Source: Hyphomicrobiales bacterium
Lineage (GTDB): Bacteria; Pseudomonadota; Alphaproteobacteria; Rhizobiales; Rhizobiaceae
Direction: 5' to 3'
Assembly (NCBI GenBank): GCA_900466605.1
Contig: UBMU01000014.1
Coordinates: 62,001-126,000, forward strand
Length of the DNA: 64,000 nucleotides
The position numbers were made by a program, and so were the translations under genes. A model generated the notes under the pieces. The model had not been told where the DNA came from and did no database searches. It saw only the letters and a program-made list of their open reading frames with translations. Shown one piece after another: positions 1-8,296 of the stretch (within the stretch, counting starts at the first letter, position 1; each line of letters starts with the position of its first letter).

Positions 1-143
1 ATATCGATACGCTCAACTTGGAGCAGAAGGTTTCATTAACTGCCGAGATTTTATCGAGGATCCAAGAAGCGCAGTGGCGAGGCCGTTGCGAGATTGAAAA
101 ACTAACTATACGTTTCGTCATCCAACGTCGACAGGAGCAGAAT

Positions 144-935
144 ATGCAAATCGATCTCGCTGGAAAGAGGGCTCTGGTCACAGGATCAACGGAAGGCATC
201 GGGTACGCAATCGCCGGCCAGCTCTCCAAGGCGGGAGCTGATGTCGTGGTCAACGGCCGGTCAGAAGATAAGACCGCAAAGGCCGCCCAACGGCTCAAGG
301 GCGAAGGGGCAAAGGGCAGCGTTCGGTCTGCTGCTGCCGACCTCTCAACCGCCGAAGGGTGTGCGACCCTTGTCGCCAAAGTTCCTGAGGTTGACATTCT
401 GATTAACAACGCGGGTATTTTTCAGCCAATCGACTTTTTCGACGCCAGCGACGAGGTCTGGGATCGACACTGGCAGGTTAACGTCATGTCCGCCGTTAGG
501 CTTTCCCGCGCCTATCTCCCAGGAATGCAGAAGCTGAACTGGGGCCGCGTCATATTCCTGGCCTCCGAATCCGGTTTCAACATTCCCGTCGAAATGATTC
601 ACTACGGCGTGAGTAAAACTGCAGATATCGCGGTAGCCCGGGGTCTGGCAAAGCGCATGGCTGGCACCGGGGTCACTGTAAACTCAGTACTCCCTGGCCC
701 CACGCTTTCTGAAGGTGTGGAAACAATGCTTGCCGACGAGCAAGCCAAAACAGGATTGCCATTGGAGGAGATCGCTGCCGCTTTCGTAAAGCAGCATCGC
801 GGTAGCTCTATCATTCAACGTGCCGCCAGCGTCGAGGAGGTCGCAAATCTAGTGACCTACCTTGCGTCGCCTTTCGCTTCTGCGACGACGGGAGCGTCCG
901 TTCGCGTTGACGGTGGGGTCATCGACACGCTCTAA
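144..935 (+). CDS. SDR-family NAD(P)-dependent oxidoreductase
   Basis: A 263-residue classical short-chain dehydrogenase/reductase. The cofactor-binding motif TGSTEGIG lies at residues 13-20, NNAG follows in the middle of the Rossmann fold, and the catalytic serine and YGVSK (YxxxK) motif come later. The C-terminal VRVDGG is typical of the family. Length is normal for a classical SDR. I place the start at ATG 144, with AGGAG about 7 bases upstream; the reading frame stays open further upstream but that extension does not resemble SDR sequence. The substrate cannot be told. It has no obvious operon partner: the next gene lies on the other strand beyond a 400-base gap. SDRs of this kind often act on sugars, hydroxy acids or keto acids, but that is only family knowledge. 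Confidence 0.88.
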   Translation: MQIDLAGKRALVTGSTEGIGYAIAGQLSKAGADVVVNGRSEDKTAKAAQRLKGEGAKGSVRSAAADLSTAEGCATLVAKVPEVDILINNAGIFQPIDFFDASDEVWDRHWQVNVMSAVRLSRAYLPGMQKLNWGRVIFLASESGFNIPVEMIHYGVSKTADIAVARGLAKRMAGTGVTVNSVLPGPTLSEGVETMLADEQAKTGLPLEEIAAAFVKQHRGSSIIQRAASVEEVANLVTYLASPFASATTGASVRVDGGVIDTL

Positions 936-1353
936 CAGCAGCGGGCAAAAACCCTTGGGAGCACGCCTAAACTTGAGATTGCGTTACCCGACACACTGTT
1001 CCGCTACTAGCCCGCGATCTCGTAAACTCGGGCAAATCGGCATTCCATAGCGGCACTATGCTTTGGTTATTGTCCGGACTGCACCCAGAAAACCGTTCAA
1101 CCTTCTCTTCTGAATTGTAGGAACGAGGTAGGGCCCGATCCAGCTGAGGTGATTCCCGTGCATTGGCGTCCAGCAACGTGCTTGAAGGACCGCTACGCTG
1201 AGATTTGAGCCGGACTCAGCTAGCTCGGTCATCTGTTTCTCGCCTGATTTCGCAACGACTTGATCGAGTCATTGCGAGTTTCCGTCGAATACGTTGCTTA
1301 TCGTCTCCGCGTCCGGCTCGGACATCGCGAGGTTTGACATTGCAGCTAATAAC
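936..1353. other. Intergenic region, nothing recognised
   Basis: This stretch lies between the convergent SDR gene and the ureohydrolase gene. Short open frames occur on both strands, but none has a convincing ribosome site or family motif. No clear terminator hairpin was seen. Confidence 0.5.
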
Positions 1354-2403
1354 CTACGCTCCACGCCCTAGGGCCGGGCTGAAAACCAGAAGGCTCAAGA
1401 TCTCGAATAGTACCTGCGCACCGACCTGTGCGGTGTTTGTGGTGCTGTCATATTGCGGAGCGACTTCAACGACATCACCACCAACAAAATTGACACCCTT
1501 TAGACCTCGCAGCAGTTCCAACGCCTCCCGACTGGTCAAGCCACCAATCTCTGGTGTTCCCGTTCCAGGAGCAAAGGCTGGGTCGAGGCTGTCGACATCA
1601 AATGACAAATAGGTTGGCCCGTCACCAACGATCTCTCGAGCTTTCTCGATGATGGCTGGGATGCCCATGCCATTGATTTCCTCGGCATGAATGACCGTCA
1701 TGCCGGACTCATATGAAAATTCCCAGAGGTATTCCGAGGGTCCCCTGATGCCGATCTGGATGGTGCGTGTGGGATCGAGAACACCGTCCAGAACGGCATT
1801 GCGCATCGGGCCGCCATGGTGGAACTTGGTCTGGTCGAACGGGCCTCCCGTGTCGCAATGGGCGTCGATATGGATGAGACCCACAGGCTCTCTGGCTCCG
1901 ACCGCCTTTAGAATTGGATGGGTGATTGAATGGTCACCCCCGACAGAGACAGGAATGACGCCTGCTTCGACAATCTTGCGGATCGCCGCTTCAATGTTTT
2001 CATGGCATTGTTCCAGCCGATAGCGGCTTCCAAACGGGATATCACCAATATCGGCTGCCCTTAAATCGTAGGCGGGAGCGCAGTCGAGGACATGATTGTA
2101 AGGACCGATGCGTTCAATGCTGCGCACGGCCCTCGGTCCGAAGCGCGAACCCGGTCGATTACTGACGCCGAGATCCATCGGGATACCAACCGCGGCAACC
2201 TGCAGGTCACCGAAATCGGGGGCAGTGAAATTGACGTCCCTATAGGGCAGGCCAGCAAAGGTCGAAATGCCGGAATAAGGTGCCGCCCGTGTACCGCCCT
2301 TGAAAATCTTTTCAGCTACCCGGCGGAAGCGAGGGTCGAAGAATTCTGCGCCGTCGGCGAACTTCCTGCGCAAATCCTCGAGATGCTTCTTCAATTCGAC
2401 CAT
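1354..2403 (-). CDS. Agmatinase/guanidino-acid ureohydrolase family
   Basis: A 349-residue member of the arginase/agmatinase (ureohydrolase) family, binuclear Mn enzymes that release urea from guanidino compounds. The metal ligands are all visible: GGDHS (His158), DAHCD (Asp180, His182, Asp184) and SFDVDSLDP (Asp269, Asp271), with the GTGTPE motif after it. An N-terminal extension of about 65 residues precedes the core, as in agmatinase, guanidinobutyrase and guanidinopropionase members. It is the last of three co-directional genes (TetR, NTF2-like, this gene) and diverges from a polyamine-type ABC importer with an aldehyde dehydrogenase. That context favours agmatine, 4-guanidinobutyrate or a related guanidine as substrate. 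Family assignment is firm; exact substrate is inference. The start at ATG 2403 has GAGGA upstream. Confidence 0.9.
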   Translation of the reverse strand: MVELKKHLEDLRRKFADGAEFFDPRFRRVAEKIFKGGTRAAPYSGISTFAGLPYRDVNFTAPDFGDLQVAAVGIPMDLGVSNRPGSRFGPRAVRSIERIGPYNHVLDCAPAYDLRAADIGDIPFGSRYRLEQCHENIEAAIRKIVEAGVIPVSVGGDHSITHPILKAVGAREPVGLIHIDAHCDTGGPFDQTKFHHGGPMRNAVLDGVLDPTRTIQIGIRGPSEYLWEFSYESGMTVIHAEEINGMGIPAIIEKAREIVGDGPTYLSFDVDSLDPAFAPGTGTPEIGGLTSREALELLRGLKGVNFVGGDVVEVAPQYDSTTNTAQVGAQVLFEILSLLVFSPALGRGA

Positions 2404-2478
2404 CGTCTCTGTCCTCGTTTCAAAAATTGCTCGATCATATGACGGGGAGGCGCCTGTCGCCTGCCCAATCGTCAGCTC

Positions 2479-2871
2479 CTATGGGTGCGGCGAAAGATGC
2501 TCGTGTATCGCCAGCCACTCGCCCGTCTCCTGCTTTTCGAAAACGATCGTTTCACGCTCGCTACTCGTGGTGGGCTCGCCATTAAAGGCAAGGTTCGTCT
2601 CTACTGAATGGGTGAATATCGCAACAGAGCCGGCAATCTGGACCACCCTATCGCTTGAACGGCATCCCCGGACACGAAACCCGTCACGGGTTTCCCAAAG
2701 GCTCCATTCAGCTTCATACTCCGCGCGCGACTGCAGCCGGCGATTGAGATTGTAAAATATGAAGCTGGCTGAGGTCGCAAAGGCGGCGAAATAGCCCTCG
2801 CTATCGTGTCTGCCAAAAGCCTCGACGAGGCGATCTGCTGCCGCAAGCACAGCTTGTTGCTGGTCTTCCAT
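2479..2871 (-). CDS. NTF2-like / SnoaL-like domain protein
   Basis: A 130-residue protein with the size and pattern of the NTF2-like superfamily: an N-terminal helix ending AFGRHDSEGYFAAF, a central strand pair, and a C-terminal strand reading WLAIHEHLS. This C-terminal W-x-I-x-H-E-H-x-S pattern is common in DUF4440/SnoaL_3-type proteins, some of which are small enzymes and others ligand-binding proteins. It sits between the TetR gene (15 bases away) and the ureohydrolase, so it probably belongs to the same transcript. AGGAAA precedes the ATG. No catalytic role can be assigned from sequence. Confidence 0.75.
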   Translation of the reverse strand: MEDQQQAVLAAADRLVEAFGRHDSEGYFAAFATSASFIFYNLNRRLQSRAEYEAEWSLWETRDGFRVRGCRSSDRVVQIAGSVAIFTHSVETNLAFNGEPTTSSERETIVFEKQETGEWLAIHEHLSPHP

Positions 2872-2886
2872 CCCTGACGTTTCCTA

Positions 2887-3513
2887 TTATTGCATTCTGG
2901 GGGTGCTGATCAAAACGGCAAGCGGCCTGTTTTGCCGTGCCACGCGTTCCTTGAGCGTCTCAAGTGCCATTGCTTCATCCTTGACGAACTCAAGGAACAT
3001 CATGTTGAGGTTGTTGAAGGCCATTTGGCCAACTGCCACCGCATCAATTCCTGGCATGACTGCCCCGCGAAGCTGCAGTTTCTGTACCAGGATTGAAACC
3101 TGATCACAAAGACGCCCATCGAGTTCAGTATATCGGCGGCTGAACGGGCTATCTGGCTGCTGAATGGACGTTGCCATCGCCGTGCGCCACATCTCTTTGC
3201 TGAGATAGACCAGTGAGTGATCGAAATATTGGTCGATCAATACCTGGAGCGCTTCCAACGTCGTCGACGGTGGGTTCTCGACGATCGCCTTGCCCGCTTC
3301 CAATACCTCTTCAACTTCCATGGAAACGGTGGCGACGAGAATGTCTCCCTTGTTCTCATAGTAATTGTAGAAGGTGCCGACCGACACCTCGGCGCGCTCG
3401 GCTATGTCCTCGATCCGCGCGCTGTCATAGCCTACCTCGCGAAACAGGCTCGCTGCCGCCTCCAATATCCGGCGATTACGATCGGCTTTCTGCTTGGCGC
3501 GCAGTCCCGTCAT
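2887..3513 (-). CDS. TetR-family transcriptional regulator
   Basis: A 208-residue TetR-family repressor. The N-terminal helix-turn-helix shows the expected pattern: RRILEAAASLFREVGYD, then IEDIAERAEVSVGTFYNYYENKGDI. The C-terminal half is the variable ligand-binding part. I use ATG 3513; a TTG five codons upstream (3528) is also in frame. It is first in the leftward unit with the NTF2-like protein and ureohydrolase, and diverges from the Pot-type transporter operon across about 100 bases. It most likely represses both directions and responds to the imported compound or a metabolite. That role is inferred from gene order only. Confidence 0.9.
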   Translation of the reverse strand: MTGLRAKQKADRNRRILEAAASLFREVGYDSARIEDIAERAEVSVGTFYNYYENKGDILVATVSMEVEEVLEAGKAIVENPPSTTLEALQVLIDQYFDHSLVYLSKEMWRTAMATSIQQPDSPFSRRYTELDGRLCDQVSILVQKLQLRGAVMPGIDAVAVGQMAFNNLNMMFLEFVKDEAMALETLKERVARQNRPLAVLISTPRMQ

Positions 3514-3630
3514 GTCGAACTTTCTCAAATAATGAATACCCTCAAAATTGATATTGACTTAAAAAATGAACTCATTCAATCTTTTTCGTGAAGACGCCGA
3601 AACGAGCGTCGCCGACCAGAGGGCAAGATT
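3514..3630. promoter_or_regulatory. Divergent promoter region, TetR / Pot-type operon
   Basis: An AT-rich spacer between two divergent units, so both promoters should be here. A short interrupted dyad, TGAA-CTCA-TTCA, lies at 3567-3578, and TTGACT at 3554-3559 could be a -35 element for the rightward operon. The dyad arms are only four bases, so the operator call is weak. Confidence 0.35.
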
Positions 3631-4725
3631 ATGATTGTTTTTACAGAAGGCGCCTCAGCGCGCAGATTTCTGGCTTCCGTCGCACCATTGGCGCTCGCCG
3701 CAGCGACTATCGCCATCACCCCAGCGCCAGTGCTTGCGCTGGAGGAATTGAATGCTCTTGTATGGTGCGATCACACCGATCCAGCATTGATCGAGCCCTT
3801 CGAGAAGGCGAACAACGTTAAAGTCAACCTGAAGGAATATGAGGGGACTGGCGCGGGTCTATCGATCATTGATCAGTCACGCCCGGGCGATTGGGACGTG
3901 CTGGTAATTGATGGCGTTGACGTGCAGCGCGCCGTCGACAAGGACATCCTTGCCGAGATTCCAGCCGATGCACTTCCAAACGCGGATATATTCCCGGAAG
4001 TGCGGATGGAGGCCAACAACAGTCACAATGGCAAGGTTTATGCCGTTACCGAAAAATTCGGATACAACACTGTTTCCTACGACAAGACCAAGGTCGATCC
4101 GGCTGATATGAAAGACCTGTCGAAGCTCTGGTCCGATAAATACAAGGGCCGCATCGCCGTCTACGACTACTATTTGCCGATGATCGGCCTCACCGGGATT
4201 AATCTTGGCAAGGCAACGGCGGATCTGACCGATGCTGACCTGCCGGCAATCAAGGACAAGCTCTTCGCACTCAAAGCCAACGCCAAGCAGGTAAGCGACG
4301 TGGTTTCGTCGCAGACCGCGCTTGCGACAGGCGAAGTAGACATTGTCTTTGGCGGAGGCGAGTGGCTGACCGCCGGGCTGGTGAAAGACAAACCCAACCT
4401 CGATTGGGTTATTCCCGAACAAGGCGCTGTGCGCTGGGCGCAATCGATCGGCGTGATGAAGGACTCCACGAAAAAGGATCTCGCTCTCAAGTTCGTGCAG
4501 TACATCGTCAGCCCGGAAGGGCAGGCGCGTCTTGCAACCTCGTCCTGCTACTGGGCGATGCCGGCAAATGCCAAGGCCGGAGAGCATCTCACTGCTGAGC
4601 AAAAGACTGCCCTGCGTTGGAACGAGCAAGCCGACTATCTGAAGCGCACCCAGCTTTATCCTATCCCAAGCGCGGAGCTGGATGCAAAGATGCAGGACGC
4701 CTGGACCGAAATGCTGCAGAACTAA
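3631..4725 (+). CDS. Polyamine-type ABC transporter substrate-binding protein
   Basis: A 364-residue periplasmic binding protein of the PotD/PotF-like type. An N-terminal export signal of about 35 residues ends near VLALEE, and the mature part opens with LNALVWCDHTDPALIEPFEKA, the usual first strand of this family. It is the first gene of a binding protein-permease-permease-ATPase set encoded downstream. PotD-like proteins bind spermidine, putrescine and related cations. With the neighbouring ureohydrolase, a guanidino compound such as agmatine is a reasonable guess. AGAGGG stands seven bases before ATG 3631. A perfect hairpin follows the stop codon and may raise its level over the permeases. 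Confidence 0.85.
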   Translation: MIVFTEGASARRFLASVAPLALAAATIAITPAPVLALEELNALVWCDHTDPALIEPFEKANNVKVNLKEYEGTGAGLSIIDQSRPGDWDVLVIDGVDVQRAVDKDILAEIPADALPNADIFPEVRMEANNSHNGKVYAVTEKFGYNTVSYDKTKVDPADMKDLSKLWSDKYKGRIAVYDYYLPMIGLTGINLGKATADLTDADLPAIKDKLFALKANAKQVSDVVSSQTALATGEVDIVFGGGEWLTAGLVKDKPNLDWVIPEQGAVRWAQSIGVMKDSTKKDLALKFVQYIVSPEGQARLATSSCYWAMPANAKAGEHLTAEQKTALRWNEQADYLKRTQLYPIPSAELDAKMQDAWTEMLQN

Positions 4726-4759
4726 CGCTTCGCCACTTTCTTGGTGCTATTGCAAATAT

Positions 4760-4783
4760 CCCTCTCCCATTTGCGGGAGAGGG
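4760..4783 (+). repeat. 9-bp perfect hairpin between binding-protein and permease genes
   Basis: CCCTCTCCC (4760-4768) pairs perfectly with GGGAGAGGG (4775-4783) around a six-base loop. There is no following T run, so it looks like an mRNA-stabilising or attenuating element and not a full terminator. Similar CCCTCTCCC/GGGAGAGGG elements are, from general knowledge, frequent between genes in Rhizobiales. The right arm lies only a few bases before the likely ribosome site of the permease gene. Confidence 0.7.
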
Positions 4784-4801
4784 CGGGTCGGAGGCTTGTC
4801 C

Positions 4802-5668
4802 TTGCCAGCTATTTCTCTTGCAAACACTGAACGTCGCAAGGCGTGGGGCTTCGTTATTCCGGCACTTGTCTGGACGATCGTCTTCTTCGTCGCTCCGTTT
4901 CTGTTCATGGCTGCGATGAGCCTCTGGGCGCAGCAGGGCGGCACAATCGTCCGCGTTTGGGACTTTGGCAACTACGTTGCCTTCTTCGAAAAGGATGCAC
5001 TGTTTCGAGGTTTGACGAATTCATTGGAAATTACATTCATCGTTACGACGCTTTCGATCCTTTTGGCCTATCCTTTGGCCTGGATCATCGCCGAACGGGT
5101 GCCTCAGAGGTTCCAGCGCGCAGCGCTGATACTGGCAGTCCTCCCTTTCTGGACATCCTACGTCGTGCGTTCTTATTCATGGCTGCTCGTGCTGTCGCGC
5201 AACGGTGTTATCAATCAGACATTGATGAACATCGGTATCATCAACGAGCCACTCGAACTCGCCAGCAACCGCACCGCGACGGTGATTGGCTTCGTACACT
5301 TCTTCGTGATGCTTCTAACACTCACAATCTACGCAAACCTTGTGCAGCTTTCGCCGAACTATAGGCGTGCTGCCGCCGACCTTGGAGCGAATGCATTTCA
5401 GACGTTCTGGCATGTGGTCTTGCCACTTACCATGCCAGGCATCATGACGGGGGCGTTCCTGACTTTCGTGCTCTGCATCGGTGACTACGTCACGCCACAG
5501 ATTCTCGGCGGTAACAACGAGCTCGTGCTTCCCCAGATCATCATGCTGCAGCTTGGACGCCGGGCGGATTTCCCGATGGCTGCAGCGCTTTCGATCATCC
5601 TCATGGTTGTGGTCACAGCCGCTTACGTCGGATGCGCGCGCTGGCTGAAGATCGAGAGGACGCAATGA
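4802..5668 (+). CDS. Polyamine-type ABC transporter permease (PotB-like)
   Basis: A membrane permease of the PotB/PotH type. Several hydrophobic segments are visible, starting at WGFVIPALVWTIVFFVAPFLF, and the coupling-loop region reads YRRAAADLGANAFQTFWHVVLPLTMPG, the EAA-type motif that contacts the ATPase. No ATG fits. I choose TTG 4802, giving 288 residues, because GGAGG at 4790-4794 lies seven bases upstream; longer upstream extensions run through the intergenic hairpin and make no sense as protein. The stop overlaps the start of the next permease (ATGA). Together with the next gene it should form the heterodimeric channel. Confidence 0.85.
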   Translation: MPAISLANTERRKAWGFVIPALVWTIVFFVAPFLFMAAMSLWAQQGGTIVRVWDFGNYVAFFEKDALFRGLTNSLEITFIVTTLSILLAYPLAWIIAERVPQRFQRAALILAVLPFWTSYVVRSYSWLLVLSRNGVINQTLMNIGIINEPLELASNRTATVIGFVHFFVMLLTLTIYANLVQLSPNYRRAAADLGANAFQTFWHVVLPLTMPGIMTGAFLTFVLCIGDYVTPQILGGNNELVLPQIIMLQLGRRADFPMAAALSIILMVVVTAAYVGCARWLKIERTQ

Positions 5669-6456
5669 TGGGCACTCGCGCCACCAGCATCGTTTCAAGC
5701 GTCTACGCCGTTCTAATTTTCGGTTTCATCTTTCTGCCGGTAATCGTGCTTGTGCTTTTTTCTTTCCAAGATGGGCGACTTCCGGTGCCACCGTTCAACG
5801 GCTTCTCGTTACAATGGTATGAAGCAATCTTTGCCGATCGCAAGCTGATGTCGGCACTCCTTCACTCCTTCATGGTGGCGACGTTTTCGTCTGTCATCGC
5901 CTGCCTCCTCGGCTTTCTCGCCGCCTATGCGCTCGCGCGCTTCAAGCTGCCGGGCTCAGCCTGGCAGCGCGGCTTGCTCATTGCCCCGATGACGGTCAGC
6001 TATCTCATCATCGCACTTGGTCTCTTGACGGTCCTCAATGTGCTGGGAATCGGACTTTCGCTCTGGACTGTTGGTATCGGTCACGTGGTGATCAATTTGC
6101 CGCTTTGCTTCGCGATTATCTATTCGTCGATGGGAGATCATCATATCAACATCGAACGTGCCGCGCGCGATCTTGGCGCAAGCGATATGAAGGTCATGAT
6201 TTTGGTGACCGCGCCGATGCTGCTACCATCAATTCTCGCTTCCTTTTTCCTGTCAATGACGTTCAGCTGGGATGAGTTCATCATCGCGTTCCTGTTGTCG
6301 CGCTTCGACGTCACGCTACCGGTGGAAATCTGGAGCCTGCTTCGCTCGGGCCTGAACCCCAAGACCAATGCGATCGGGTCGCTGGTGTTCCTCGTTTCCG
6401 TCACCGTGCTGGTTGTCTTGGAACTATTCCTGTTCGGAAGGACAAAAAAATCATGA
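5665..6456 (+). CDS. Polyamine-type ABC transporter permease (PotC-like)
   Basis: A 263-residue second permease of the PotC/PotI type, with about six membrane segments and the coupling motif ERAARDLGASDMKVMILVTAP. It begins at ATG 5665, overlapping the TGA of the PotB-like gene by one base, with GAGAGGA upstream; the overlap implies translational coupling. Its own stop overlaps the ATPase start in the same way (ATGA at 6453). In the WDEFIIAFLLSRF segment the usual PotC signature (NDF/DDxxI-F) is conserved in form. Confidence 0.88.
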   Translation: MMGTRATSIVSSVYAVLIFGFIFLPVIVLVLFSFQDGRLPVPPFNGFSLQWYEAIFADRKLMSALLHSFMVATFSSVIACLLGFLAAYALARFKLPGSAWQRGLLIAPMTVSYLIIALGLLTVLNVLGIGLSLWTVGIGHVVINLPLCFAIIYSSMGDHHINIERAARDLGASDMKVMILVTAPMLLPSILASFFLSMTFSWDEFIIAFLLSRFDVTLPVEIWSLLRSGLNPKTNAIGSLVFLVSVTVLVVLELFLFGRTKKS

Positions 6457-7541
6457 CCGCTTCGGTTTCAATCGAGAATGCGACAAAGACCTTTGGCAAT
6501 TTCACAGCGCTTGACGATGTCTCTCTCAATATCGCAGCAGGTGAATTCATCGTCCTGCTCGGACCGTCTGGCTGCGGCAAGACTACGTTGCTGTCAATTC
6601 TTGGAGGCTTCCTGTCGCCAACGAGTGGCCGAATTGCGATTGGGGGAAAGGACATGACCAATGTCGCGCCCGCAAGACGGCCGACCACAACGATGTTTCA
6701 GGACTATGCGCTGTTCCCGCACATGAAGCTCAAGGACAATGTAGGCTTTGGCCTCAGAATGCGCGGCGTCGGCAAGGGCGAGCGCGAGGAGCGTGCAAAG
6801 AGCTTCCTCGACCTTGTTGGCCTGAAGGCGTCTGCGGACAAGAAACCACACGAGCTTTCAGGTGGGCAGCGGCAGCGTGTTGCATTGGCGCGTGCTCTCG
6901 CAGTCGATCCTGACGTCCTTCTTCTCGATGAACCACTCGGAGCGCTCGATCTTAAGCTTCGCCGCCAGATGCAGGACGAGTTGAAAACAATCCAGAAGCG
7001 CGTTGGCACCACTTTCGTTCACGTTACCCACGACCAAGAAGAAGCCATGGCAATCGCCGATCGGATCGTGGTGATGAACCAGGGAAAAATCGAGGATTTC
7101 GGACCGCCTTCCGAAATCTACATGCGCCCGCGGTCGCTGTTTGCAGCTGGGTTCATGGGCGAGGTGAATTTTGTTTCTGGAAAAGTCCGAGACACCGATG
7201 CAGCAAGTGCCGTCGTTGAAACGGAATTGGGCAGGGTCGTACTGCCGAGGGCTTGTTTCACCGCTGGTATGCCCTCAGCGGGTCAGGCAACGACGCTCTG
7301 CATTCGGCCCGAGCACTTCCGCCGTGCCGGGGGTGGAGATGGTGCGGTCACGGCGCTCGCGCAAGCAACGGTTTCCGGAAGCGCTTTCTTCGGCACGCAC
7401 TATCGTTGCCATTTGACTCCACGCGGCGCGCCCGAGACCAGTATTGTCGCGCACATGCCGCAGTCGGCACCGATCGGCGAGGGTCAGGTGGTCACACTTG
7501 CTGTCGATGTTGGTGATATTGTCGCCCTTCCTGCAATTTAA
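6453..7541 (+). CDS. Polyamine-type ABC transporter ATP-binding protein (PotA-like)
   Basis: A 362-residue ATPase. Walker A is GPSGCGKTT, the signature is LSGGQRQRVALARAL, Walker B is LLLDEPLGALD, and the switch histidine follows in VHVTHDQEEAMAIADR. The C-terminal third is a TOBE-type regulatory domain, as expected for the spermidine/putrescine and iron/sulfate class. It completes the importer. Start and stop are tightly coupled to neighbours: it overlaps the permease by four bases and is followed after ten bases by the hydrolase gene. Confidence 0.92.
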   Translation: MTASVSIENATKTFGNFTALDDVSLNIAAGEFIVLLGPSGCGKTTLLSILGGFLSPTSGRIAIGGKDMTNVAPARRPTTTMFQDYALFPHMKLKDNVGFGLRMRGVGKGEREERAKSFLDLVGLKASADKKPHELSGGQRQRVALARALAVDPDVLLLDEPLGALDLKLRRQMQDELKTIQKRVGTTFVHVTHDQEEAMAIADRIVVMNQGKIEDFGPPSEIYMRPRSLFAAGFMGEVNFVSGKVRDTDAASAVVETELGRVVLPRACFTAGMPSAGQATTLCIRPEHFRRAGGGDGAVTALAQATVSGSAFFGTHYRCHLTPRGAPETSIVAHMPQSAPIGEGQVVTLAVDVGDIVALPAI

Positions 7542-7551
7542 GGCAAAATTC

Positions 7552-8283
7552 GTGGAACGCATTGCTCCCGACAAATGGTACGCGCTCAAGCGGCACGCAG
7601 ACGATGTCACTCACATCTTCGAGCCCTTCATCAAGGAATTTTACCGTTGCAACGTCTGGCACGTACGCGGGCGGGATCGCGACATGCTAGTCGATAGCGG
7701 AATGGGAGTCGTTTCGCTGCGTGAATGGGTGCCGCTGGTGAGCGAACGTGACTTGGTTGCCGTTGCCAGCCATACCCACTTCGACCATATCGGCTGCCAT
7801 CACGAATTCGAATGCCGAGCGGTCCATTCGGCCGAAGCCGATATCCTGTCTACCCCGACCCGTGCATCCACGCTCGCGGATCCTTACGTCACTGACGATA
7901 TCTTCGAAGCGCTGCCACCTGAGCCCTTTTGTTCCAAATGCTACAACGTGAAGAATGCACCTGCGACGCGTCTCTTGGAGGATGGCGAGGTGATCGACCT
8001 TGGGGATCGAACGTTCGAGGTCATCCACACTCCCGGTCACTCGCCTGGCGGGATCGCTCTTTTCGAAGCGAAGACCGAGACGCTTTTTTCCGGGGATATC
8101 CTCTATGACGGGCCACTGATCGAAGACACGTACCACGCAAACGCGGCCGACTACATCGCATCGATGGAGAGGCTTCTGAGAATTCCGGTCCGCGTTGCGC
8201 ACGGCGGGCATTTTCCGAGTTTCAGCGGCGATCGATATCGCCTGCTGATCAAGCGCTGGCTGAATGAAAAACAGAAGAACTGA
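7552..8283 (+). CDS. Metallo-beta-lactamase-fold hydrolase
   Basis: A 243-residue MBL-fold metallohydrolase. The zinc-binding HTHFDH motif is at residues 74-79, a second motif reads TPGHSPGG, a metal-bridging Asp sits in LFSGDILYDG, and the last histidine is in VAHGGHFPSF. I start at GTG 7552, just after the ATPase stop, with AAGG upstream; an ATG at 7507 would overlap the ATPase gene and add 15 residues. It is the fifth gene of the Pot-type operon. Such enzymes hydrolyse thioesters, lactones, amides or phosphoesters; here the position beside an aldehyde dehydrogenase and importer suggests a catabolic step, but the reaction is unknown. Confidence 0.85.
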   Translation: MERIAPDKWYALKRHADDVTHIFEPFIKEFYRCNVWHVRGRDRDMLVDSGMGVVSLREWVPLVSERDLVAVASHTHFDHIGCHHEFECRAVHSAEADILSTPTRASTLADPYVTDDIFEALPPEPFCSKCYNVKNAPATRLLEDGEVIDLGDRTFEVIHTPGHSPGGIALFEAKTETLFSGDILYDGPLIEDTYHANAADYIASMERLLRIPVRVAHGGHFPSFSGDRYRLLIKRWLNEKQKN

Positions 8284-8296
8284 CGGGAGTGACGAC

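Noticed and set aside
3877..4629. A 250-codon - strand frame
   Set aside because: It is antisense to the PotD-like binding-protein gene and lacks any family motif.
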